A stretch of DNA of 41,672 nt. Source: Desulfobacterales bacterium. GTDB taxonomy: Bacteria > Desulfobacterota > Desulfobacteria > Desulfobacterales > Desulfosalsimonadaceae. Of the stretch, positions 1 through 8,778 are shown one piece after another. Positions within the stretch are counted from its first letter, which is position 1. Every line of letters starts with the position of its first letter. The notes under the pieces are model-generated. The model saw only the letters and a list, made by a program, of their open reading frames with translations, had not been told where the DNA came from and did no database searches. The translations under genes and the position numbers were made by a program. Where the stretch lies: assembly GCA_018334555.1 (NCBI GenBank), contig JAGXLR010000006.1, forward strand, positions 1 to 41,672. Reading direction: 5' to 3'.

Positions 1-35
1 AAGATAATATTAAATATTGTCGAGTTCCTTGGAAG
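1..35 (-). repeat. Family B repeat edge, cut by the window start
   Basis: These 35 bases are the exact reverse complement of 7546-7580, which form the left flank of the family B copy upstream of rfbA. The window therefore probably opens inside another family B copy in the opposite orientation, most of it lying outside the window. The family A copy at 34-182 begins right at its edge. Confidence 0.6.
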
Positions 36-182
36 TCCAATATCTGTGTTGCGCTTCCGTCCCTCGGAATTTCACGTACAGCTAAGTACGCTGCATTCCT
101 CGGGATTTTGCGCGCCCCCGGATCTTAGCTGGGGCTTGAACCTTTTACTTTGCCATCCTAAAATCGACTTTTTACGAGGTTG
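34..182 (-). repeat. Family A dispersed palindromic repeat, copy A1
   Basis: This is a reverse-orientation copy of a ~150-bp element also seen at 12554, 28047, 35286 and 41547. The ends are the inverted motif CGTAAAAAGTC, and the core is GTAC-loop-GTAC with loop TTAGCT read in element orientation. It is more diverged than the other copies in its right half (around 115-150). No coding capacity is credible. It lies upstream of the first gene and, with the AT-rich stretch 183-326, accounts for the non-coding start of the window. I see no confident promoter in 183-326. Confidence 0.85.
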
Positions 183-326
183 TCAACATTGGTTACTAAA
201 TGACGTAAACATTTTTACATAATAATGTCAATGACCCAAGGCGGTTTTCAAATAACTATCTGATTATTTATTATTTTTATTCTTGGCAGGAATATTGCTA
301 TATTTAGAGACTTTGAGGAGAATATT

Positions 327-647
327 ATGTGGATAGAAGCCATCACCGTACGCACCGCCAGGCCCATGCAGTGCTCGGCCTGCCTGGAAGAGTTGGCCGC
401 TTTCGGTAAAGAAAGGGGTATTCCCGCGCCAAAATGGGTGGCCTGTTACCAGAACCTGGAGGTGGAAAATGAAATCAGTATTCATTTGGCCTGGGAAGAA
501 GAGGTCCGGTCACCGGGCAAGACTGCCTGCGGCCTCCTTATTGCCAGGCGTCTTGACCCGCATGGCCTGGTTCATCACACCCTGTGGAAACTGTCGATGG
601 GTTCTTCCGGGGAAGAGGCATGGGCGGATTCCCAGGAACGCTTTTGA
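327..647 (+). CDS. Small conserved-looking hypothetical protein upstream of RND pump
   Basis: This is a 106-residue soluble protein with no signal peptide or membrane segment. The start is supported by GAGGAG at 315-320, six bases before ATG. Two cysteines lie close together (CSAC, residues 16-19), and the second half is rich in Trp and His (HLAWEEE, GLVHHTLWK). The length and alternating hydrophobic pattern would fit a small ferredoxin-like or dimeric alpha/beta barrel fold, but I do not recognise the family. It ends 76 bases before the fusion-protein gene on the same strand, so it may be transcribed with the pump. No function is assigned. Confidence 0.65.
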   Translation: MWIEAITVRTARPMQCSACLEELAAFGKERGIPAPKWVACYQNLEVENEISIHLAWEEEVRSPGKTACGLLIARRLDPHGLVHHTLWKLSMGSSGEEAWADSQERF

Positions 648-723
648 CATTTTCATATTAATCTTCTATTCACGACTTTCGATATTTTTACCTTTTATAC
701 TTCTCATATGGAGGACACATAAC

Positions 724-1869
724 ATGAGAGCCGCTTTGTCGATTTTGCTCATTTATTTCATGATGCTTCCGGCAGCCGGGTTTGCCGGGCCGGGGGGGGA
801 GGGTAAGCAGGCGCCCCCGCCGCTGGTCAAGGTATCGGCGGTTGCCCTCAAAGACGCCAACAAGCCCGAAAAATACGTCGGTCATGTGGAGGCCATCGTT
901 TCCATAGATCTTCAGGCCAGGGTGGAGGGTTACCTCGAAACGGTCAATTTTCAAGAGGGCGCCTTTGTCGAAAAAGGCCAACTCCTGTATGTGATCGAAC
1001 AGCCGCCATATAAAGCCCGTGTGACATCGGCTGAAGCCAAGGTGACCCAGGCCAGGGCCAGTCTCTTCAAAGCCGAAACCCGGCTTCGCCGTCTGCGCTC
1101 CGCCCAGCCGGAAAGCGTGCCGCAGACCCAGCTAGACGATGCCAAGGCGGCCCGGGATCTGGCGCAGGGGCAGCTTGAAGAGGCCCAGGCCAACCTGGAA
1201 CTGGCACAGATCGATCTGGATTACGCCACGATTGAGGCCCCGCTGGAGGGGCGTATCGGCAAAAGTTTTTATAAAAAGGGCGACCTGGTCAGTCCGGCCT
1301 CAAAGCCGCTGGCGGAAATTGTGAGCGTGGATCCCATCCGGGTGGTCTTTTCTGTCAGCGAAAAACAGCTCGACATTATCCAGAAGGCCTTTATCGATGC
1401 GAAGACCGAAAAGGACCAGGGCGTTTTAAAGGTGCAGCTCGAATTTCCGAATAAGACGAAATATCCGCAAAGCGGACGCATCGCGTTTGTTGACAATAAA
1501 ATGGACCCGGATACGGGAACCATTGCGGTCTGGGCCCGGTTTGACAACCCAAAGGGACGGCTGGTTCCCGGGGAATACGTCAATGTCTTTGTCCGCTCCG
1601 CCGAGCCGGATATGCAGCCCGCGGTTGCCCAGCGGGCGGTGCAGACGGACCGGGAGGGTGACTTTGTCTATGTCGCGGATGACACCAACACGGTAAAAAA
1701 ACGCCGGATCCGGATTGGCCCGGCATTAGAGGATCAATTTATTGTCGAATCCGGCCTCAGCAAGGGGGATCGGGTCATCGTCCAGGGGCTGCAGAAGGTG
1801 CGTCCGGAAATGAAGGTGAAGACCCGGGGCGACGAAGGGCCCGCAGCAAGGAAGAAAGAGGACAGCTAG
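724..1869 (+). CDS. RND efflux periplasmic adaptor (membrane fusion protein)
   Basis: This 381-residue HlyD/AcrA-type adaptor bridges the inner-membrane RND permease and the outer-membrane channel. The reading frame is open from 469, but I place the start at 724: GGAGG at 710-714 precedes it and residues 1-21 then form a clean signal peptide ending in AGFA. Next come a beta-barrel/lipoyl half (VEGYLETVNFQEGAFVEKGQ), a coiled-coil hairpin over roughly residues 95-165 rich in Ala, Gln and Glu, and the second lipoyl half (IEAPLEGRIGKSFYKKGDLV). There is no lipobox Cys, unlike AcrA. The stop lies three bases before the permease start, so translational coupling is likely. Confidence 0.92.
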   Translation: MRAALSILLIYFMMLPAAGFAGPGGEGKQAPPPLVKVSAVALKDANKPEKYVGHVEAIVSIDLQARVEGYLETVNFQEGAFVEKGQLLYVIEQPPYKARVTSAEAKVTQARASLFKAETRLRRLRSAQPESVPQTQLDDAKAARDLAQGQLEEAQANLELAQIDLDYATIEAPLEGRIGKSFYKKGDLVSPASKPLAEIVSVDPIRVVFSVSEKQLDIIQKAFIDAKTEKDQGVLKVQLEFPNKTKYPQSGRIAFVDNKMDPDTGTIAVWARFDNPKGRLVPGEYVNVFVRSAEPDMQPAVAQRAVQTDREGDFVYVADDTNTVKKRRIRIGPALEDQFIVESGLSKGDRVIVQGLQKVRPEMKVKTRGDEGPAARKKEDS

Positions 1870-1872
1870 ACC

Positions 1873-4800
1873 ATGATTTCGAAAATATTTATCCAGCGGC
1901 CCCGACTGGCAATGGTCATCTCCATCGTGATCACCCTGTCCGGGCTCATCGCCGTTTTTGCCCTCCCGGTGGCGGAGTATCCTTCCATCACCCCGCCGGT
2001 CATCCGGGTGAGCGCTGCATATCCGGGCGCCAGTGCCGATGTCGTCAAGGATACCGTGGCCGCCCCGATTGAACAGGAGATGAACGGCGTCGAGGATATG
2101 CTGTATATGCATTCGAACTGCAGCAACGATGGCAGGTTCTCCCTGGAGGTGACCTTTGATGTGGACTCCAATCCGGATATCGACCAGGTCAACGTCCAGA
2201 ATAGGCTGCAGCTTGCCAAATCGCAGCTCCCCCAGCAGGTCGTGGACCAGGGCATTGATGTGCGCCGGCGTTCTTCGGACATGCTGGGCGTAGTCTCCTT
2301 TACCTCGCCTGACGGCAGCCGGGACCGGTTGTTTATAAGCAACTATGTGAGCCGCACGATCAAGGATGCCGTGCAGCGCATTGACGGGGTAAGCGACGTC
2401 TATATATTCGGGGAGACGGAATACAGCATGCGCATCTGGATGGATCCGGATAGGCTGACCGCCCTTGGGATGAACCCCGATGAAGTCATTCAGGCCATCC
2501 GGCAGCAGAACATCCAGGCCACGCTGGGCTCGGTCGGCACCGCCCCCAGTATCCCCGGCCAGGAGATGCAGTATACCCTAAACGCCCATGGGCGTCTTAA
2601 GGATCCGGAAAAATTCGGCGATATCATCATCCGGGCCAATGAAAAAGGGGGCCTGGTGCGGGTCCGGGATGTGGCCCGGGTGGAGCTGGGCAGCAAGGAC
2701 TACAGCGCTTTCGGTAAATTCAGCGGTCGCACGGCCATTAACATGGCGCTTTACCGGTCCTCTGATGCCAATGCGCTCGAGGCCATGCAGGCGGTGCGGG
2801 CGGAGCTTAAAAACCAGGCCGAACGGCTGCCCGAAGGCATTACCTACGTCATTCCGTATGATACCACAGAATACGTAAAAGAGGCGATCCATGAAATTGC
2901 ATTTACCCTGGGACTGACCTTTCTGCTGGTGGTCCTGGTCATTTTTATTTTTCTGCAGAATATAAGGGCCACGCTGATCCCGGCGGCCGCCGTACCGGTC
3001 TCCATCATCGGTACATTTGCCGCTTTGCTGGCCCTGGGTTTTAACTTAAATACCATCAGCCTGTTTGCCCTGATTCTGGCCATCGGGCTGGTTGTGGATG
3101 ACGCCATCGTGGTGGTGGAGAATGTCCACCGCATCATGGAGGAGGAAAATTTAGGGGCAAAGGAGGCGGCCATCAAGGCCATGACCCAGGTGACCGGCCC
3201 CATTATCGCCACCACCCTGGTGCTTTTGGCCATATTCGTGCCTGTTGCCTTTATGCCGGGCATTACGGGCCTTCTTTACAAACAGTTCGGCGTTACCCTG
3301 TGTGTTTCCGTACTGATCTCCTCCATATGCGCCCTGACCTTGAGCCCGGCGCTCTGCGGGGTCCTGCTGAAAGCGGCCAAACCCCACAGACGGGGGCCGT
3401 TCGGCTGGTTCAACACATTTTTGGGCGGCACGCGCAGGGGCTATATTGCTGTTGTGGGCTGGCTGATCCGACACCTGGTGGTCGGCCTTTTGTTTTTCCT
3501 GATTGTGGCTGGGGGCGCCTGGCTTTTTTCCGGCCATATTCCTACCAGCTTTCTCCCCCAGGAGGATAAGGGGGGCTTTCTCATTGACGTTGAACTCCCG
3601 GAGGGCGCCACCCTTCAGCGAACCGATCGGGTTACCGCCCGGGTAACAGAGAAGCTGCTGGATATGGCGGGCGTGGAACACGTGTTGGCGATAAACGGGT
3701 TCAGCCTGCTAAGCGGCAAGGCCGAAAACGTGGGATTCGTCATTGCCGACTTAGACCCGTGGGAAGAGCGCAAGGCGCCGGCGCTTCATATAAACGCGCT
3801 GGTGCGCAAGGCCGCCATGGAGTTAAACGCCATAACCACGGCCACTATCCGCCCCTTTATACCGCCGCCGATTCATGGGCTGGGCGTCACCGGTGGATTT
3901 GATTTCCGACTCCAGGCGACAAAAGGCCAATCCCCGCAGGAACTGGCCGCCGCCGCCATGGGGCTGGCCGGCGCCGCCAACCAGGAGCCGGAATTAACCC
4001 GGGTGTATACCACCTTTTCGGCGGATACGCCCGAAATATTCCTTGATTTGGACCGGACGCGGATGCAGGAGCTGGGCATTCCGGTCAGCCAGCTGTTTGC
4101 GACCCTCAGCCAGCAGCTGGGGTCCCGCTATGTCAACGATTTCAACCTCTACGGCCGCACCTATCAGGTCAAAGTCCGGAGTCAGGCGAAATACCGGACG
4201 ACCCGGCAGGATATAAAGGACCTGTATATAACGAACAAAAATGGCAAAGAGGTGCCCGTGGAAAATTTGCTGAGCATGACCACCACTCTGGGGGCCCGGG
4301 TGGTCAACCGGTACAACCAGTTTACCAGCGCCGCGATTAAAGGCGAGGCCGCGCCGGGGTACTCCTCCGGTCAGGCCATGGCCGCAATGGCCCGCCTGGC
4401 CAAAGAGACCCTTCCGGAGGGGTATGCCTTTGAATGGTCCAGCATGTCCTACCAGGAGCAGAAAGCTTCAGGCACGGTCGGCTACCTGTTCGCCCTGGCA
4501 ATCGTTTTTGCCTATCTGTTTCTGGTCGCCCTCTATGAATCCTGGAATCTTCCTCTATCCATCGTGCTTTCCGTGATTGTGGCCACGCTGGGGGAATTTA
4601 TCGGGCTTTGGATAACCGGCCATCCATTGTCCATATACGCCCAAATCGGCATGGTATTGCTGGTTGCCCTGGCGGCCAAAAACGCCATTCTGATCGTTGA
4701 GTTTGCCAGGGATCGAAAAAATGAGGGCCTTTCAACGTATAAAGCCGCGATCGAAGGCGCAGAGATCCGTTTCCGGCCGGTTCTCATGACCGCCCTGACC

Positions 4801-5001
4801 TTTATACTGGGCGTGGCCCCGCTTGTATGGGCCATGGGCGCAGGTGCGGCAAGCCGCCGGCATATCGGCACCGTTGTATTCTCGGGTATGATAGCGGCGA
4901 CCACCCTGGGCATATTGATTATTCCGACCCTCTACTTCTTCTTCCAGCGGATGGGGGAAAAGCGCCGGGATTCGCGCAATAAAACGGAACAATCCGACTA
5001 G
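1873..5001 (+). CDS. RND multidrug efflux permease, AcrB/HAE1 type
   Basis: This 1042-residue inner-membrane proton/drug antiporter has the usual family length. It starts MISKIFIQRPRLA, the standard first transmembrane helix. The proton-relay pair is present in TM4 (GLVVDDAIVVVEN, like AcrB D407/D408), and the TM10 lysine is present (LAAKNAILIVEFA, like K940). Long periplasmic loops follow TM1 and TM7, as in trimeric HAE1 pumps. The substrate cannot be read from sequence; hydrophobic or amphipathic toxicants are typical for the family. It sits between its adaptor and outer-membrane lipoprotein genes, which suggests a complete tripartite pump. Confidence 0.95.
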   Translation: MISKIFIQRPRLAMVISIVITLSGLIAVFALPVAEYPSITPPVIRVSAAYPGASADVVKDTVAAPIEQEMNGVEDMLYMHSNCSNDGRFSLEVTFDVDSNPDIDQVNVQNRLQLAKSQLPQQVVDQGIDVRRRSSDMLGVVSFTSPDGSRDRLFISNYVSRTIKDAVQRIDGVSDVYIFGETEYSMRIWMDPDRLTALGMNPDEVIQAIRQQNIQATLGSVGTAPSIPGQEMQYTLNAHGRLKDPEKFGDIIIRANEKGGLVRVRDVARVELGSKDYSAFGKFSGRTAINMALYRSSDANALEAMQAVRAELKNQAERLPEGITYVIPYDTTEYVKEAIHEIAFTLGLTFLLVVLVIFIFLQNIRATLIPAAAVPVSIIGTFAALLALGFNLNTISLFALILAIGLVVDDAIVVVENVHRIMEEENLGAKEAAIKAMTQVTGPIIATTLVLLAIFVPVAFMPGITGLLYKQFGVTLCVSVLISSICALTLSPALCGVLLKAAKPHRRGPFGWFNTFLGGTRRGYIAVVGWLIRHLVVGLLFFLIVAGGAWLFSGHIPTSFLPQEDKGGFLIDVELPEGATLQRTDRVTARVTEKLLDMAGVEHVLAINGFSLLSGKAENVGFVIADLDPWEERKAPALHINALVRKAAMELNAITTATIRPFIPPPIHGLGVTGGFDFRLQATKGQSPQELAAAAMGLAGAANQEPELTRVYTTFSADTPEIFLDLDRTRMQELGIPVSQLFATLSQQLGSRYVNDFNLYGRTYQVKVRSQAKYRTTRQDIKDLYITNKNGKEVPVENLLSMTTTLGARVVNRYNQFTSAAIKGEAAPGYSSGQAMAAMARLAKETLPEGYAFEWSSMSYQEQKASGTVGYLFALAIVFAYLFLVALYESWNLPLSIVLSVIVATLGEFIGLWITGHPLSIYAQIGMVLLVALAAKNAILIVEFARDRKNEGLSTYKAAIEGAEIRFRPVLMTALTFILGVAPLVWAMGAGAASRRHIGTVVFSGMIAATTLGILIIPTLYFFFQRMGEKRRDSRNKTEQSD

Positions 5002-5022
5002 ACTAAAACGGCGGGATTTCTT

Positions 5023-6579
5023 ATGCAGGCAAACAGCAATAAAAACAACAGGGTGCCAAACCCGAAACGCATCGGGCTTGTGTTGTGCCTGGCGATGATC
5101 TTTTTTCCGGTATTCATCAGCGGATGTGCGGTGGGGCCCGACTATACAGGGGTTCAGCCTGAACCCCGCAAGGACTGGGTCGCCCAAATGGAGAAGGGCC
5201 TGGAGGCCAGCCAGCCCGAGAGGGACAGCGTATCCAAATGGTGGGAGGTATATGGTGATCCGGTCCTTGCCGAATTGGAAAAACGAGCGGTTGAAGGGAA
5301 TCTGGATCTTAAAACGGCCTATTCCCGGCTCTGTCAGGCAAGGATTAATCGGGGGATCAGCCGGTCCGAATTCTATCCCGCTTTGGACGGCAGCGGCAGC
5401 GCCCAAAGACTACAAAGCAGCGAGTCGATGCCGACGGTTTACGGGGCAGATGATATGGATCATTATATCGCCCAGTTCGATTCTTCCTGGGAGCTCGATG
5501 TATTCGGCGGTATCCGGCGATCCGTTCAAGCGGCGCAAGCCGAGCTCGAGGCCAGCCGGGCGGATGTAGACGATGTAATGACAAGTCTGATGGCCGAAGT
5601 CGCGCTTAACTATATAGAGGTCCGGACCTATCAGCACAGACTGGAGATTACCCGGGAGAATATAGAAATTCAGCAGAAAACCTATGAAATGAATACCTCC
5701 AGGTATGAGGCCGGTTTAATCGATGAACTGGCCGTTAAGCAGTCGCTCAGGAATCTGGAGCGCACCCGGTCCACGGTTTCAAGGCTGAAGAGCGGATTGC
5801 GCGCGGCCAAGAACCGACTGGCGGTCCTTTTAGGCCTTGAACCCGGCTTGATCGATGAAAAGCTGACGCCTGCCGAGCCGATTCCACAGGTGCCCGCCGA
5901 AGTGGCGGTGGGGATTCCGGCAGAGGCCATGCGGCGTCGTCCGGATATCCGTCGGGCTGAGAGGCGGGTTGCCGCCCAAACCGCCAGAATTGGCATGGCT
6001 ACGGCCGAACTATATCCCAAGTTTCATCTGCTCGGCACTATAGGATTGGAGGCCCTGGATGTGGAAAGCCAGTTTTTTGATGCCCGGAGCCAGTTCTGGA
6101 ATATCGGACCGGGCGTTTCCTGGAAGATCTTTCACGGCCGGGCGCTTCGGTTAAATATCGAGCTGCAGACGGAAAAACAAAAAGAGGCCCTGATTCAGTA
6201 TAAGTCCGCGGTGCTCCATGCCCAGGAGGAGATTGAAAATGCCTTGACCGCTTATGCCAAGGAGCAGATGCGGGAAGCATCCCTGGCAAAAGCCGTTTCA
6301 GCGGCCAAACGCACCGAATTTTTGGCCAGGGATCGTTTCAAAGCCGGTCTGGCGGATTTCTATAACGTCATGGACGCCCAGCGGTCCCTGCTTGAGCTGG
6401 AGGATGAGCTGGTCCAGTCCAGGGGGCAGGTAGCCTCCAATCTGGCCGGCCTTTACAAGGCACTTGGCGGCGGCTGGCAGTATTACGGTCAAACCGTGGG
6501 GCAAACAGAGGCAGCCGGGAATCCTGCCGGGAGCGGAGACGGTGATGGGGCACCCAAAAAAACCCGCGGTGCGCCGTAA
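5023..6579 (+). CDS. Outer-membrane efflux lipoprotein, OprM/NodT type
   Basis: This is a 518-residue TolC-fold channel. After a basic N-terminus, the hydrophobic stretch ends in the lipobox FISGC, followed by AVGPDY, the hallmark start of mature OprM/NodT proteins. Two outer-membrane efflux repeats follow, with long coiled-coil helices (for example residues 155-265 and 375-470). The MRRRPDIRRAERR motif in the middle is diagnostic of this family. The start is 21 bases after the permease stop. The last 25 residues are Gly-, Asp- and Lys-rich and look like a disordered tail. It completes the first tripartite pump. Confidence 0.94.
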   Translation: MQANSNKNNRVPNPKRIGLVLCLAMIFFPVFISGCAVGPDYTGVQPEPRKDWVAQMEKGLEASQPERDSVSKWWEVYGDPVLAELEKRAVEGNLDLKTAYSRLCQARINRGISRSEFYPALDGSGSAQRLQSSESMPTVYGADDMDHYIAQFDSSWELDVFGGIRRSVQAAQAELEASRADVDDVMTSLMAEVALNYIEVRTYQHRLEITRENIEIQQKTYEMNTSRYEAGLIDELAVKQSLRNLERTRSTVSRLKSGLRAAKNRLAVLLGLEPGLIDEKLTPAEPIPQVPAEVAVGIPAEAMRRRPDIRRAERRVAAQTARIGMATAELYPKFHLLGTIGLEALDVESQFFDARSQFWNIGPGVSWKIFHGRALRLNIELQTEKQKEALIQYKSAVLHAQEEIENALTAYAKEQMREASLAKAVSAAKRTEFLARDRFKAGLADFYNVMDAQRSLLELEDELVQSRGQVASNLAGLYKALGGGWQYYGQTVGQTEAAGNPAGSGDGDGAPKKTRGAP

Positions 6580-6648
6580 AGACTTATGGCTCGGTTGCTA
6601 GTCCGTCGGGCAGGTACAGGGCTGCCTGTCCCGGGGATCGTCGGATCG

Positions 6649-7536
6649 TCATTGGACCAGTTCCGCCCGTTTAAATGTGGATATATCTTTTAAATAGGCC
6701 CCGTATTCATTTTTGTTCATGGCCTCGGCCAGGGATTCCAAATGCGCTTTGCTGATATAGCCCAGGCGATAGGCGATCTCTTCAACACAGGCGATTTTGA
6801 AGCCCTGGCGTTTCTGGATGGTCTGGACATAACTGGCCGCCTGCTGCATGGATTCATGGGTCCCCATATCCAGCCAGGCAAACCCCCGGCCGAGAAGCTC
6901 GACTTTTAGGGCACTTTCTTTGAGGTATGCCCGGTTGACGTCGGTGATTTCAAGCTCCCCCCTGTCTGAAGGCTTGAGGCCTGCGGCGATATCGATGACC
7001 GCGTTGTCGTAGACGTAGAGGCCGGCCACTGCGTGATTGGATTTGGGTTGCGTCGGCTTTTCTTCAATATCGATGACCATTCCGCTATCATCAAAGGCCA
7101 CGACACCATAGCGGCTCGGGTCCCCCACGCGGTAGCCGAAGACCACGCCGCCGGGATTGGAATTAAACGCCGATTTCAGAATACCGCTTAAATTGTGGCC
7201 GAAAAACAGATTGTCCCCCAAAATCAGGCAGACCGGATCCCCGCCGATAAAAGACTTGCCGATGACAAAAGCCTGGGCGATGCCTTCGGGCCGCGGCTGT
7301 TCGGCGTATTGAATGTGGATCCCCAGCCATGATCCATCGCCTAGAAGGGACTGGAAGTTGGGCAGGTCGTGGGGCGTGGAGATGATCAGAATATCCCTGA
7401 TGCCGCCCAGCATCAGCACCGACAGGGGATAATAGATCATTGGCTTGTCATAGACGGGCAGCAGCTGTTTGCTGGTGACCCGGGTTAACGGGTAGAGTCG
7501 TGTGCCTGATCCGCCGGCCAGTATAATTCCTTTCAT
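6649..7536 (-). CDS. rfbA: Glucose-1-phosphate thymidylyltransferase
   Basis: This enzyme makes dTDP-glucose from dTTP and glucose-1-phosphate, the first step to dTDP-L-rhamnose for O-antigen and other glycans. At 295 residues it is the normal RmlA length. The N-terminus has the nucleotide-binding signature [11 protein letters not shown] followed by [26 protein letters not shown] and [19 protein letters not shown] are also typical. A ribosome site (GGAAGGA, 7544-7550) overlaps the edge of a dispersed repeat. A family B element separates it from rfbB, so it may depend on read-through or on a promoter in the repeat. It is convergent with the pump operon, with 69 bases between stops. Confidence 0.96.
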   Translation of the reverse strand: MKGIILAGGSGTRLYPLTRVTSKQLLPVYDKPMIYYPLSVLMLGGIRDILIISTPHDLPNFQSLLGDGSWLGIHIQYAEQPRPEGIAQAFVIGKSFIGGDPVCLILGDNLFFGHNLSGILKSAFNSNPGGVVFGYRVGDPSRYGVVAFDDSGMVIDIEEKPTQPKSNHAVAGLYVYDNAVIDIAAGLKPSDRGELEITDVNRAYLKESALKVELLGRGFAWLDMGTHESMQQAASYVQTIQKRQGFKIACVEEIAYRLGYISKAHLESLAEAMNKNEYGAYLKDISTFKRAELVQ

Positions 7537-7545
7537 TCGTCTATC

Positions 7546-7730
7546 CTTCCAAGGAACTCGACAATATTTAATATTATCTTAGAAGCTTCCGCTGCTGTCA
7601 TTGCGAGAAACGAAAGTGACGAGGAATCTTGATTGTTAAAGATTTCTCGCTACCGCTCGAAATGACAATGCGGACGCTTTTCAGAGTTACTTTCTGCAAA
7701 AATGGTGCGCCAGCGCAATAAATCGCTTTT
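7546..7730 (+). repeat. Family B dispersed repeat, copy B1
   Basis: The segment 7569-7730 matches 35089-35250 over 162 bases with three substitutions by my reading. The segment 7596-7667 can fold as a long imperfect hairpin, with outer arms TGTCATTGCGAG / CTCGAAATGACA and an inner AATCTT/AAAGATT stem. The left flank 7546-7580 is also found inverted at 1-35. The repeat fills the whole gap between rfbB and rfbA, ends within the rfbB stop codon (7729-7731), and begins within a few bases of the rfbA ribosome site. No ORF of note is present. Confidence 0.88.
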
Positions 7731-8778
7731 AAAAATGATAATGCTGCTCGATCCAGTTTCGGTATTCACCGCTGATGACCCGATCGATCCATTCCTGATT
7801 CTCGATATACCAGTCAATGGTCTCCCGAAGCCCTTTTTCAATCGGGGTCTTCGGCGCCCAGTTCAGATCGGCCATGATTTTTGTCGCATCAATGGCATAT
7901 CGCCGGTCATGGCCGGGGCGATCCGTGACAAAAGTAATCAGGTCTTTTCGGGAGGTATCGAATCCCAGGGACGGATGATTGTCAATAATCCCGCAGATCT
8001 GTTCCACCAGCCGGATATTTTCAATCTCGCAGTTGCCGCCGATGTTGTAAGTCTCACCGATTTCGCCGTTTTCAAGAATCGTCCATAAGGCCGCAGAGTG
8101 GTCCCTCACGTAGAGCCAGTCCCTGATGTTGCGGCCGTCGCCGTAAACCGGCAGCGGCTTTCCCGCCAATGCATTCAGGATCATCAGCGGAATCAGTTTC
8201 TCCGGGAACTGGTAGGGCCCGTAGTTGTTTGAGCAGTTGGACAGGGTAACCGGTAAACCGTAGGTATAAAAATAGGCGCGAACCAAATGATCGGAAGCCG
8301 CTTTTGAAGCCGAATACGGGCTTGTCGGTTGATAGGGCGATGTTTCACTGAAATATCCGTTTTTCCCGAGGCTCCCATAGACTTCATCCGTGCTGATATG
8401 ATGGAACCGCTTGATGTGATGCATGCGTTTTCTGGCAAGCTCGAGCAGGGTGTAGGTGCCGAAGATATTGGTATGGATGAAGGCATCCGGCGCGGCGATG
8501 GAGCGATCCACATGGGATTCGGCGGCAAAATGGCAGACGGCGTCAATGCTGTAGTAATCAAAAATTTTGGCCATTTCCTCCTGATGGGCGATGTCCGCCT
8601 TGACGAAAACATACCGGTCTGAAAAACGGGCTTCGATATCGGAGAGATTCTCCGGGTTGCCGGCATAGGTCAGGCAATCCACATTGATAATCTGACCGTT
8701 GAAGTCCGTTTCAGTCAACAGGTACCGGATGAAATTGCTGCCGATAAATCCGCTGCCGCCCGTAACCAGAAGGTTCAT
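7729..8778 (-). CDS. rfbB: dTDP-glucose 4,6-dehydratase
   Basis: This NAD-dependent extended-SDR enzyme converts dTDP-glucose to dTDP-4-keto-6-deoxyglucose. The frame is open to 8865, but I choose ATG 8778 because it begins directly with the Rossmann signature MNLLVTGGSGFIGSNF and overlaps the rfbD stop as ATGA. It is 349 residues, the usual RmlB length. It has the STDEVYGSLG motif, the catalytic YxxxK (YSASKAASDHLVRAY) and SNNYGPYQFPEKLIPL, all RmlB-specific. The stop codon abuts a family B repeat. It is in an operon with rfbD. Confidence 0.96.
   Translation of the reverse strand: MNLLVTGGSGFIGSNFIRYLLTETDFNGQIINVDCLTYAGNPENLSDIEARFSDRYVFVKADIAHQEEMAKIFDYYSIDAVCHFAAESHVDRSIAAPDAFIHTNIFGTYTLLELARKRMHHIKRFHHISTDEVYGSLGKNGYFSETSPYQPTSPYSASKAASDHLVRAYFYTYGLPVTLSNCSNNYGPYQFPEKLIPLMILNALAGKPLPVYGDGRNIRDWLYVRDHSAALWTILENGEIGETYNIGGNCEIENIRLVEQICGIIDNHPSLGFDTSRKDLITFVTDRPGHDRRYAIDATKIMADLNWAPKTPIEKGLRETIDWYIENQEWIDRVISGEYRNWIEQHYHF

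Noticed and set aside
469-723. Upstream extension of the first adaptor gene
   Set aside because: It overlaps the 106-residue gene in another frame, has no ribosome site, and would bury the signal peptide; ATG 724 with GGAGG is far better.
4732-5406. 224-codon open frame opposite the permease/lipoprotein junction
   Set aside because: It runs across two real genes on the other strand; no start signal or family resemblance.
6600-6640. Bidirectional terminator between the pump operon and rfbA
   Set aside because: GGGCAGG/CCTGTCC can pair, but no T tract follows on either strand and the loop is large.
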